A DNA stretch of 64,000 nucleotides from Pseudomonadota bacterium (GTDB taxonomy: Bacteria > Pseudomonadota > Gammaproteobacteria > Burkholderiales > Burkholderiaceae_C): positions 62,001 to 126,000 of the forward strand of contig JAJZUV010000004.1 of assembly GCA_021848345.1 (NCBI GenBank), in the 5' to 3' direction. The translations under genes and the position numbers were made by a program. Of the stretch, positions 18,930 to 26,654 are shown in pieces. Each line of letters opens with the position of its first letter. The stretch's first letter is position 1. Under the pieces are notes generated by a model. The model saw only the letters and a list, made by a program, of their open reading frames with translations. It had not been told where the DNA came from and did not search any database.

Positions 18930-19502
18930 TCAGGGTTGCTGCGCGAGCAGCTTGCGGATGCGGGCGTTCAGAGCCTTGTCGTCAGGCGAGGTCAGACTGG
19001 AATAGACCCCGACGACCTTGCCCTGGCGATCGATCAGGTATTTGTAGAAATTCCATTTCGGACTGGTTCCCGATTCGCGGATGAGTTGCGCGAACAGCGG
19101 GTTGGCATCCGATCCGCGCACATGGGACGGATCGAACAGGGGGAACTGCACCCCGTACCGGGCCTGCGAGTACGGAAGGATGCTCTGGGGGTTCGAGAAC
19201 TCCTGGAAAAAGTCGTTCGACGGGAAGCCCAGCACCACGAAGCCCTGCGGTCCGTACTCGGCCTGCAGATGCTGCAGGCCGCGTTCCTGGGGACTGAAGC
19301 CGCAGTGGCTGGCAGTGTTGACCACCAGGATCACCTTGCCCGCGTAGCGGCACAGGTTCTCGCTCTTGCCGGTGTCCAGCGAGCGAAAGGTCTTGTCCAG
19401 CAGCGACGGGCAGGTCGCCGCCGTGGCCGGCACGGCGAGCGCCAGTCCGGCCAGCAGCAGGGCCGACCGAAACACACCGGCGAGTGGGGAGCGGATGCGC
19501 AT
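18930..19502 (-). CDS. Exported glutathione peroxidase family protein
   Basis: A 190-residue thiol peroxidase with a signal peptide (cleavage near VPATA), so it acts in the periplasm. The peroxidatic cysteine is Cys67 in NTASHCGFSPQ, and Trp150-Asn151 in PKWNF complete two more positions of the tetrad. The usual FPCNQF motif reads FPSNDF: the resolving Cys is Ser95 and the catalytic Gln is Asp97. AAAGGAGAAGCC precedes the ATG. It leads the folE2-photolyase operon (47-bp gap), fitting a response to light-generated peroxides. Confidence 0.9.
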   Translation of the reverse strand: MRIRSPLAGVFRSALLLAGLALAVPATAATCPSLLDKTFRSLDTGKSENLCRYAGKVILVVNTASHCGFSPQERGLQHLQAEYGPQGFVVLGFPSNDFFQEFSNPQSILPYSQARYGVQFPLFDPSHVRGSDANPLFAQLIRESGTSPKWNFYKYLIDRQGKVVGVYSSLTSPDDKALNARIRKLLAQQP

Positions 19503-19513
19503 GGCTTCTCCTT

Positions 19514-19546
19514 TTGTCTAGGACAATTCGACGCCATCTTGGACAA
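19514..19546. promoter_or_regulatory. Operator candidate in front of the photolyase operon
   Basis: TTGTCTAGGACAA (19514-19526) is a perfect 5-3-5 palindrome. A second half-site TTGGACAA lies at 19539-19546, so the two GGACAA hexamers are 20 bp apart, or about two helical turns. It is 12-44 bp upstream of the glutathione peroxidase start, within the expected promoter. The regulator is unknown; no MerR/LitR or ECF sigma gene is present in this window. Confidence 0.45.
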
Positions 19547-19620
19547 AAACTCGCGACGCGGGTCACATACCCTGCCAAACTGTGGGGTCTTTTCGCCCCT
19601 GCCGCGACTCCGCCGGGCGT

Positions 19621-20478
19621 TCAGCCGGCGGTCGACAACTGCGCCAGGATCTGCGCCTGCAGCGCCTGCGACTCCGCGCTGTGCCCCTGCGGGTGGCCGG
19701 CGACCATCGCCACCGGAACCGAGGGCAGCGGCGGCAGGCCGTGACGGCTGTCGAGCACCTGCAAGGACTCGGGGACGGCGCAGCGGGCCAGCACGGCCAC
19801 GGCCAGGCCGCTTTGCGCCGCCACGATCTGCCCGACCAGGCTGGGGCTGTGGTAGGCCAGCCGGTACTGGCGCCCGGCGCCGGCGAGCGCCGACTCGGTG
19901 AGCGCGCGCACCACCGCGCCCTTTTCGTAGATCGCCAGCGGCAGCGGGTCCTCGCGCCACACCTCGGTGCTGCGCGACGCCACCCACACCAGCGGCTCAT
20001 GGAACAGCAGGCGGCCGCGGCCGGGCCGGTCCTGGGTGACGATCGCCACGTCGACGCCGCCGGCCTGCACTTGCGGGATCAGGGCCGTCGACTGCGCGCA
20101 TACCAGCGTGAGCTCGACCGCCGGATAGCCGGCCGAGAAGGCGCCCAGCAGGCGCTGCAGGTAGGCGATGGCGTAGTCCTCGGGGATGCCGAAGCACACC
20201 CGGCCCGACAGGGCGGGCTCCAGCACCGCCGCCTGCGCTTCCTGATGCGCGGCGAGCACGCGCCGAGCATGGGGCAGCAGGCGCCGCCCCTGGGCGGTGA
20301 GTTCCAGGCGGCGGGCGTCGCGCAGCAGCAGCGGGTCGCCGACGGCCTGCTCCAGTTTCTTGAGCTGCATGCTGACCGCCGCCTGCGAGCGGTGCACCAC
20401 GCGCGTCGCGGCGCTCAGCGAACCTCCGTCGACAGCCGCCACGAAGACGCGCAGCCAGTCGATGCGCAGGTCGCTCAT
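19621..20478 (-). CDS. LysR family transcriptional regulator
   Basis: A 285-residue regulator with an N-terminal helix-turn-helix (DGGSLSAATRVVHRSQAAVSMQLKKLE, residues about 17-43) and a periplasmic-binding-protein-like effector domain. It is divergent from the EamA transporter at 20529, 50 bp away, and is most likely its regulator. Its start codon lies inside one arm of an 11-bp inverted repeat whose other arm holds the transporter's start codon. The 118-bp gap to the glutathione peroxidase gene upstream on the same strand argues against cotranscription. Confidence 0.92.
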   Translation of the reverse strand: MSDLRIDWLRVFVAAVDGGSLSAATRVVHRSQAAVSMQLKKLEQAVGDPLLLRDARRLELTAQGRRLLPHARRVLAAHQEAQAAVLEPALSGRVCFGIPEDYAIAYLQRLLGAFSAGYPAVELTLVCAQSTALIPQVQAGGVDVAIVTQDRPGRGRLLFHEPLVWVASRSTEVWREDPLPLAIYEKGAVVRALTESALAGAGRQYRLAYHSPSLVGQIVAAQSGLAVAVLARCAVPESLQVLDSRHGLPPLPSVPVAMVAGHPQGHSAESQALQAQILAQLSTAG

Positions 20479-20531
20479 GGTTTCGCTTCTCGAATGACCA
20501 TGTCTTGCATTATGCGCTTTGCGAAACCATG
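20476..20531. promoter_or_regulatory. Inverted repeat covering both start codons of the lysR-eamA pair
   Basis: CATGGTTTCGC (20476-20486) and GCGAAACCATG (20521-20531) are perfect 11-bp inverted copies, 34 bp apart. Each contains the start codon of one of the two divergent genes, so both messages begin with the same GCGAAACC-ATG context and neither has a normal ribosome site. It may be a LysR operator, a translation-control element or both. Confidence 0.55.
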
Positions 20532-21479
20532 GATGTCTCGCAAACTCCGTTCACCATGGCCTCTTCCCTGCTCGAATCCGCGGGTGCCGCGAACCGCGCC
20601 CGCTCCCCCGCCGCGCTGCGCGGCGTCGGCCTGATGGTCGGCGGCAACATGCTGCTCGGCACCGTGGGCCTGTTCGTGGACAAGGCGGCGCGCCCGCCGC
20701 TGGAGGAGGTGTTCGTGCGCTGCGCGATCGGCTGCGCCGCCCTCGTGGCCTTCGCCGCGGCATCGGGGCGCCTGGGCGAATTGCGCGTGGACCGGCGCGG
20801 ACTGCGCGTTGCACTGGGAAGCGGCGCGCTGATGGTGGCCAACTGGGCTCTGTTCTTCGCCGCGCTGCAGCGCAGCTCCATCGCGGTGGCCACGCTGGTG
20901 TTCCACGTGCAGCCGCTGTGGGTGATGGCCTGGGGCATGCTGTTCCTGGGCGAGGCGCGATCGGTGCGCCGCCTGCTGGCGGCCGGGCTGGCGCTGCTGG
21001 GCCTGGGCCTGGCGGTCGGCCCGGCCGTGCTGGCCCGCCCCCAGCCCGGGTACCTGCAGGGCATCGGCTTCGCGCTGCTGGCTTCGCTGTGCTACGCCGC
21101 GGTCACGTTGATCGCCAAGACCCAGCGACGGCTCAGCGGCTTCGCGCTGGCCACCTGGCAATGCGGCGTCGGCGCGGTCGCGCTGGCCTGGTGGCCGTGG
21201 CTGCACGGCCTGCCCCAGGCCGCGGCCCCCTGGCTGTGGATGCTCGGTCTCGCCCTGCTGCCGACGGCCGCCGCCTACGTCGCGCTGTACAGCGGCATGC
21301 CGCTGCTGCAGGCCGGGCAGATCGCGGTACTGCAATTCGTCTACCCCATCACCGCCATCGTGGTCGACCGCGTCGCCTTCGGACACCGGCTGTCGCCGTT
21401 GCAGTGGCTGGGCGTGGTCGCGATGGGCGTTGCGCTGTGGGCCGTGGGACGGACAGCCCGGTCCGGCAAGCTACGCTAG
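20529..21479 (+). CDS. EamA/DMT family transporter
   Basis: A 316-residue inner-membrane protein with ten hydrophobic helices in two EamA repeats, starting near GVGLMVGGNMLLGTVGLFV and ending VAMGVALWAVGR. Family members export metabolites or amino acids. The ATG at 20529 was chosen because it sits in the symmetrical repeat shared with lysR; 20505 and 20556 are alternatives. A second EamA gene follows after 4 bp, so the pair is an operon, possibly working as a heteromer. Confidence 0.87.
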   Translation: MDVSQTPFTMASSLLESAGAANRARSPAALRGVGLMVGGNMLLGTVGLFVDKAARPPLEEVFVRCAIGCAALVAFAAASGRLGELRVDRRGLRVALGSGALMVANWALFFAALQRSSIAVATLVFHVQPLWVMAWGMLFLGEARSVRRLLAAGLALLGLGLAVGPAVLARPQPGYLQGIGFALLASLCYAAVTLIAKTQRRLSGFALATWQCGVGAVALAWWPWLHGLPQAAAPWLWMLGLALLPTAAAYVALYSGMPLLQAGQIAVLQFVYPITAIVVDRVAFGHRLSPLQWLGVVAMGVALWAVGRTARSGKLR

Positions 21480-21483
21480 CGGG

Positions 21484-22338
21484 ATGACATCCGACCTGCT
21501 CGCCCTCGGCGCCATCGTGCTGTGGAGTTCGCTGGCCACGCTGGGCGTGGCGCTGGCCCACGTGCCGCCCTTCCTGCTCACCGGCGCCGGCCTGTTGATC
21601 GGCAGCCTCATCGCGCTGCCGCTGTCGAACTTCGACATTCGCCGCTGGCGCGTACCGCTGCCCACGCTCGCGGTCGGCGCGGGCGGATTGTTCGGCTACC
21701 ACTTCCTGCTGTTCATGGGCCTGCGGCTGGCGCCGCCGGTGCAGGCCAACCTGGTGAACTACCTGTGGCCGCTGGGCATGGTGGTGATGGCGCCGCTGTT
21801 CCTGCCGGGCATGCGCGTGCGTCCCGGGCACATCGCCGCGGCCCTGCTCGGCTTCGCCGGCGCGGCCACCGCGATCCTCGGGCGTGCCGGCGGCGGATCC
21901 CTGCTGGCGGGCGGTCTGCGCTGGGGCTACCTGTTCGCCCTCGGCGCCGCGCTGACCTGGGCCTCCTATTCGCTGATGACCCGCCGGCTGCCGCGCTTTC
22001 CCACCGCCGCCGTCGGGGGCTTCGCGGCGATCGCCGGCGCGCTGGCGCTGCTGTGCCACGCCGTGCTCGAGCCGTCCACCAGCCTGTCGGGCGCGCAGTG
22101 GGGTCTGCTGGCGCTGCTCGGCCTGGGTCCGCTGGGCGGCGCCTTCTTCCTGTGGGACGCCGCGCTCAAGCGCGGAGACCCGCGGCGCATCGGTCTGCTG
22201 GCATTTCTCACGCCGCTGCTGTCGACCGCCATGCTGATGGCCGCGCATCACCAGCGGCCCGACGCATCCATCGTCGCGGCCACGCTGATGATCGTGGGCG
22301 CCGCCTTCTGGGGCAGCAGGATCCGCGCCGCGGGCTGA
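21484..22338 (+). CDS. EamA/DMT family transporter, second copy
   Basis: A 284-residue membrane protein with about ten helices (SDLLALGAIVLWSSLATLGV onward) and the same two-repeat EamA architecture as the gene before it, but with clearly different sequence. The ATG at 21484 lies 4 bp after the upstream stop, so the genes are cotranscribed and probably coupled. Substrate unknown; the control by the divergent LysR protein is inferred. Confidence 0.88.
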   Translation: MTSDLLALGAIVLWSSLATLGVALAHVPPFLLTGAGLLIGSLIALPLSNFDIRRWRVPLPTLAVGAGGLFGYHFLLFMGLRLAPPVQANLVNYLWPLGMVVMAPLFLPGMRVRPGHIAAALLGFAGAATAILGRAGGGSLLAGGLRWGYLFALGAALTWASYSLMTRRLPRFPTAAVGGFAAIAGALALLCHAVLEPSTSLSGAQWGLLALLGLGPLGGAFFLWDAALKRGDPRRIGLLAFLTPLLSTAMLMAAHHQRPDASIVAATLMIVGAAFWGSRIRAAG

Positions 22339-22561
22339 AAGCGCCGCCTCCGTCCGGTCCCGGCCTGCCCGGCGACCGGGGCACGGTGTGACGCAATCGG
22401 CGCGGCGGCGCTGCGAAGCGCTGCATGCCGTGAGATTTGTCACGCTCGGGGACGATTTTTTCCGCGCCGCGCCCCGGGCGCGAGGTCATTGATTTACAAA
22501 CGCAAGCATTACCGCTTGCCGTCATGCATCGTCCCGTTTTCCGCGCAGCCGAGTCCCGAGC

Positions 22562-25500
22562 ATGCCGCGCATGAGCCGCGTGGCGGTGCGGCGCTGGCTG
22601 CTGCGCGGCGCCTTGTGGATTCCGGTCGCGCTGGTCGCGGTGTGGTTCGTGAACCAGGAGCGCATGCAGTACCAGCGCGTGCGTACCCAGGTGCAGGCGC
22701 TGGCGCGCCGGGTGGCCCTGCAGGAGGGCCAGCGCATCGAGTTGCGCCTGCTTCGCGCGATGCTCGATGCCCGCATCACCGCGCCGAGCGGCACGTCGAC
22801 CGCCACGTTGCTGCATGGGTTCGCGTCTCGCCATCCCCGGCTGCTCGAACCCGCACCGCTCGAGGGCTGGCGGGTCCGCCTGCGCCCCGCGGGCTCGCCC
22901 GCCGATGCTCCACGGGAGGTCCACGAGCCTCTGATGGACCTTCCGCTGGTGGTCAGCGTGCGCTGGCCGGCGGACCGGGTATGGCAGCTGTACCGCCGCG
23001 ACCTGGCCTGGCGCCTGCCGGCGCGCAGCGCCCTGCTCGCGCTGTTCGTGCTGGGCGCGGTTCTGCTCGGGCGCCTGTTGCGTGGGCGCGAGGCGCAGCT
23101 GGCGCGCAGCGCGCGGCTGGCGCGTCTGCGCGCGGTGCAGTCGCGCGTGAACCAGGCCGCCGTGCGCGCCACCGACCTGCCGCAGCTGCTGCGGGAGGTG
23201 TGCCGCATCGTGCTGTCCGAGCCCGCCATCGGCCTCGCGTGGATCGCGCGCCCGGACGCCGACGGCGCCCTGCGCCCACTCGCGGCAGAGGGCCGGCGCC
23301 TGGACTACCTGGACGGGCCCGCGCTCGCCGCGGACTCCGCGCCGGCGATCGGCCACGCCACGACGACCATCTGGCGCGAGGGCCATGCGCTGTTCACCGA
23401 ACCGGGCAACGCCACACCCGCCTCGCGCGCGTGGCGCGAGCGCCTGCAACGCTTCGGCTTTCATTCCGCGGCCAGCGTGCCGCTGCGCCGCGCGGGCCAG
23501 GTGTGGGCGCTGCTGCAGCTGTGCAGCACCGAGCCCGACACCTTCGATGCGGACATGCGCCATGCCGTGCAGGAACTCGCTGCCGACCTGTCGCAGGGAG
23601 TCGACCGCCTGGACGTGCTGCAGGCCCAGGCGCGGCTGGAGCACCAGCGCGCCGGCGTGCTGGACAACTCCGTCGCGGGCATCGTGCTGGTGCGCCATCC
23701 CGGCGCGATCATCGTCGACGCCAACGCGGCCGTCGCGCGCATTTTCGGGGCAGCGGACCCGCGCGCCATCGTCGGCAAGGCCGTGGGCGAGGCGGCACCC
23801 GTCATGGCGCAGGACGCGATGATCGTGGCCGCGCGCGAGGTGCTCAAGCAGGGCCGGGTCCATCTCGAGGCGCTGGACATCATGCGCCTGGACGGAAGGC
23901 CGGCCAGCATTTCGGTCTCGGGACGGCGCATGGAATCCGACGCGCAGGGCTGCACCGACGTGGTGTGGACCGTGGTCGACGTGACCGAGCGCCAGCAGTT
24001 GCTGCGCCAGCTCGAGCGACTGAGCCAGGCCGACCCGCTGACCGGCCTGCCCAACCGCCGGGCGCTGGACTTCCACCTCGAGCGCGCGGTGGCGCGCGCC
24101 GTGCGCATGGGCACGGCGCTGGCGGTCGGACTCATCGACCTGGACGACTTCAAGCCCGTCAACGACCGCTGGGGACACGAGATCGGCGACGCCCTGCTGC
24201 GTCAACTGGGCGAGCGCCTGCGCGGCCTGGCCCGCGCCTCGGACATGGTCGCCCGCCTGGGCGGCGACGAGTTCGTGCTGGTCATCGAGGACCTGGAACC
24301 GGACCGCGCGGAACAGCAACTGGCCGGCATCCTGCAGCGCGTGCACCAGGCCGTGGAGCAACCCTTCGAGCTGGGCGGCGGACGCTCGACGACGGTGGGC
24401 ATGAGCATGGGCCTGGCCCTGGCGCCGGCGGACGGCGCCACCGCGGACTCCCTGCTGCGCCTGGCCGACGGCGCCATGTACAGGATCAAGGTGCGCAAGG
24501 CCATGCGAACCCAGTGGTGGGCACGCATGGGCTCCGGACCCGAGGACGAGACGCCCGAGCCGGCCTTCGACCCCTTCTCCCCGGAGTCCCAGTTGCTGCT
24601 CGCGCGCGTCGCTTCGCTGGTCGAGCGCGTGGAACACGACTTCGCCGAGGGCTTTTTCGCCGAGATCGCCTCCCACGGCGAACAGGCCGCGATCCTCGCC
24701 AGCTTCGACGAGCAGCGACTGGGCAGGCTCAAGCTCAGCCTGGCGCAGCACCTGCGCTCCCTGCTGGAACCTTCGGCCACGGCCTCGCGCATCCAGGCAC
24801 GCGCCCGCCACCTCGGCATGGTGCACGCATTGGTGGGCGTCGCGTCGTCGTGGCTGAGCGCGTCGATGCAGTTCTACCGCGACCTGCTGCACTGGCACCT
24901 GGACGCCGCGGAGCTCTCGGCGCGCGAGCGCAACCGTCTTCAACGCATCCTGGGCGCACGCATCCAGATCGACCTGCAGGCGCAACTCGACGCCATGCTC
25001 GACGTGCACAACGCCTACAGCGCCTACCTCGCGCGGCCCCTGGCACGCGGCACGGCCGACCAGCGCACGCTGGTTCCGCCCAAGCTTCGCACATTGGCCA
25101 GCCTGCCCGGCATCGTGGGAAGCGCCATCCTGCGCCCCGGCGCGCACGGGCTGTTCGAACTCATCGCCTGCGAAGGCGCGCGTGCCGAGGAACTGGCCGA
25201 GTCCCTGACCGCCCCGGGGCAGCAACTGGCGCTGGACTCCAACCAGCCCACCGGCATGAGCGTGGCCGCGCTGGCCTGGCGCAGCGACTCCATCACCACG
25301 GCGCGCAGCCTGGAGGCCGAGCCGGCACTCGTGACCTGGCGCGACTCCGCGCGCAGGCTGGGCATCCACAGCGTCGCCGCGGTGCCCCTGATGCGCGCCG
25401 GACAGACCGACGCGATCATGATGCTCTACGGCGCCTACCCGAATCAGTTCGATACCGTGCAGGGGCGCACCTTCGTGACGGCGGTGCAGAACCGCTGGAA

Positions 25501-26584
25501 CCTGATCGACGACCTGATGCGTCGCCGACTGCCCAGCATCGACCCGCACGACGCCGCGCTGGTGCGCCAGTGGCTGTACGCCGACGGGCTGCGCATGTAC
25601 ATGCAACCCATCGTGGACCTGCGCGACGGGCGCCTGGTGAAGGTCGAGGCCCTGGCACGCCTGGCCTCCGCCGACGGCGAGATCCTGAGCCCCGCCCACT
25701 TTCTCGCGGCACTGCGCGAGGCCGATCTGGACGCCCTGTTCCGCCTCGGGCTGCTGCAGACCCTGCAATGGCTGGCTCAGTGGCACGCGCAGGGCCTGGA
25801 GCTGGACGTGTCCCTGAACATGCCGCCGTCGACCATGCTCCATCCGAAATGCGCCGAGTGGATCCGGGAAGCGCTGGACACCCACTCGGTCGCCGCGCGC
25901 CACCTGACGCTGGAACTGCTGGAATCGCAGGAAGTCGACGAATCCCTGCGCGACGAGGCCGTGGCCACGCTGCGCGGCGTGGGGGTGCGCCTGGCCATCG
26001 ACGACCTGGGCTCCGGCTTCAGCAGCCTCAAGCGCCTGGCCAGCATGCCCTTCGACGTGATCAAGGTGGATCGCGGGATCCTGCTCGAGATCGACCGCGA
26101 CCCGGTGAAGGCCCTGAGCCTGATGCGCACGGTGGTGCAGATCGGGCGCGATTTCGAGAAGGAGGTGGTGGTCGAGGGCATCGAGACGGTCGCGGTGCAG
26201 GAGGCCGCGACCCTGCTCGGCGCGCGCTACGGCCAGGGATTCGGCATCGCCCGACCCATGCCGGCCTCCGAGTTCGCCGCATGGGCGAGGGACTACGCGC
26301 GGCGCGGGACGCGCGACGCCGTGGCCTCGCCGATCCGCACCCCGCTCGGCGCCCTGGCCTTCCACTGGCTGTGCATGCACGAGGAACAGCCCCATCGCGA
26401 GGCCTCCATCGCCAACTGCCCCCTCAGCGACTTCCTGGCCGGACAGGGCGAGGCGGCGCGCGAGGCCACAGCCTGGCATGCCCAGGTGCATGCCGCCCGG
26501 GAAGCCGAAGAACGCCGGGCCGCCGGCGACCGCGTGACGGCCTGGCTGGTCGAGCAGGTGCGCGCCGCCGCCGGCCTGCGGTAA
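22562..26584 (+). CDS. Membrane-anchored GGDEF-globin-GAF-EAL c-di-GMP enzyme
   Basis: A 1340-residue protein. Order: membrane helix (about 12-30), periplasmic loop, second helix (154-174), GAF-like domain (about 190-340), PAS (about 360-470), GGDEF, a globin-like helical segment (about 675-790), a second GAF-like part and EAL, then a short tail. GGDEF is intact at 567-571 with an RxxD inhibitory site (RASD) five residues before it. EAL is intact at 1029-1031 with the downstream catalytic blocks NMPPSTM, ELLES, DDLGSGFSSL, IKVD, EGIET and QGFG. His755 in HLGMVHALVGV fits the haem-ligating His of sensor globins. It probably senses a gas and both makes and degrades c-di-GMP. Confidence 0.9.
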   Translation: MPRMSRVAVRRWLLRGALWIPVALVAVWFVNQERMQYQRVRTQVQALARRVALQEGQRIELRLLRAMLDARITAPSGTSTATLLHGFASRHPRLLEPAPLEGWRVRLRPAGSPADAPREVHEPLMDLPLVVSVRWPADRVWQLYRRDLAWRLPARSALLALFVLGAVLLGRLLRGREAQLARSARLARLRAVQSRVNQAAVRATDLPQLLREVCRIVLSEPAIGLAWIARPDADGALRPLAAEGRRLDYLDGPALAADSAPAIGHATTTIWREGHALFTEPGNATPASRAWRERLQRFGFHSAASVPLRRAGQVWALLQLCSTEPDTFDADMRHAVQELAADLSQGVDRLDVLQAQARLEHQRAGVLDNSVAGIVLVRHPGAIIVDANAAVARIFGAADPRAIVGKAVGEAAPVMAQDAMIVAAREVLKQGRVHLEALDIMRLDGRPASISVSGRRMESDAQGCTDVVWTVVDVTERQQLLRQLERLSQADPLTGLPNRRALDFHLERAVARAVRMGTALAVGLIDLDDFKPVNDRWGHEIGDALLRQLGERLRGLARASDMVARLGGDEFVLVIEDLEPDRAEQQLAGILQRVHQAVEQPFELGGGRSTTVGMSMGLALAPADGATADSLLRLADGAMYRIKVRKAMRTQWWARMGSGPEDETPEPAFDPFSPESQLLLARVASLVERVEHDFAEGFFAEIASHGEQAAILASFDEQRLGRLKLSLAQHLRSLLEPSATASRIQARARHLGMVHALVGVASSWLSASMQFYRDLLHWHLDAAELSARERNRLQRILGARIQIDLQAQLDAMLDVHNAYSAYLARPLARGTADQRTLVPPKLRTLASLPGIVGSAILRPGAHGLFELIACEGARAEELAESLTAPGQQLALDSNQPTGMSVAALAWRSDSITTARSLEAEPALVTWRDSARRLGIHSVAAVPLMRAGQTDAIMMLYGAYPNQFDTVQGRTFVTAVQNRWNLIDDLMRRRLPSIDPHDAALVRQWLYADGLRMYMQPIVDLRDGRLVKVEALARLASADGEILSPAHFLAALREADLDALFRLGLLQTLQWLAQWHAQGLELDVSLNMPPSTMLHPKCAEWIREALDTHSVAARHLTLELLESQEVDESLRDEAVATLRGVGVRLAIDDLGSGFSSLKRLASMPFDVIKVDRGILLEIDRDPVKALSLMRTVVQIGRDFEKEVVVEGIETVAVQEAATLLGARYGQGFGIARPMPASEFAAWARDYARRGTRDAVASPIRTPLGALAFHWLCMHEEQPHREASIANCPLSDFLAGQGEAAREATAWHAQVHAAREAEERRAAGDRVTAWLVEQVRAAAGLR

Positions 26585-26654
26585 ACCGCCTCCACGCCGG
26601 CGCGATTTCGCGATACGCTGGTGCGCATCCAGCGCCACGCATCGTCGCAAAGCC

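Noticed and set aside
14692..19005. A 1437-codon plus-strand frame across the photolyase operon
   Set aside because: It runs antisense to five recognised genes and its translation is His/Gln/Arg-rich filler.
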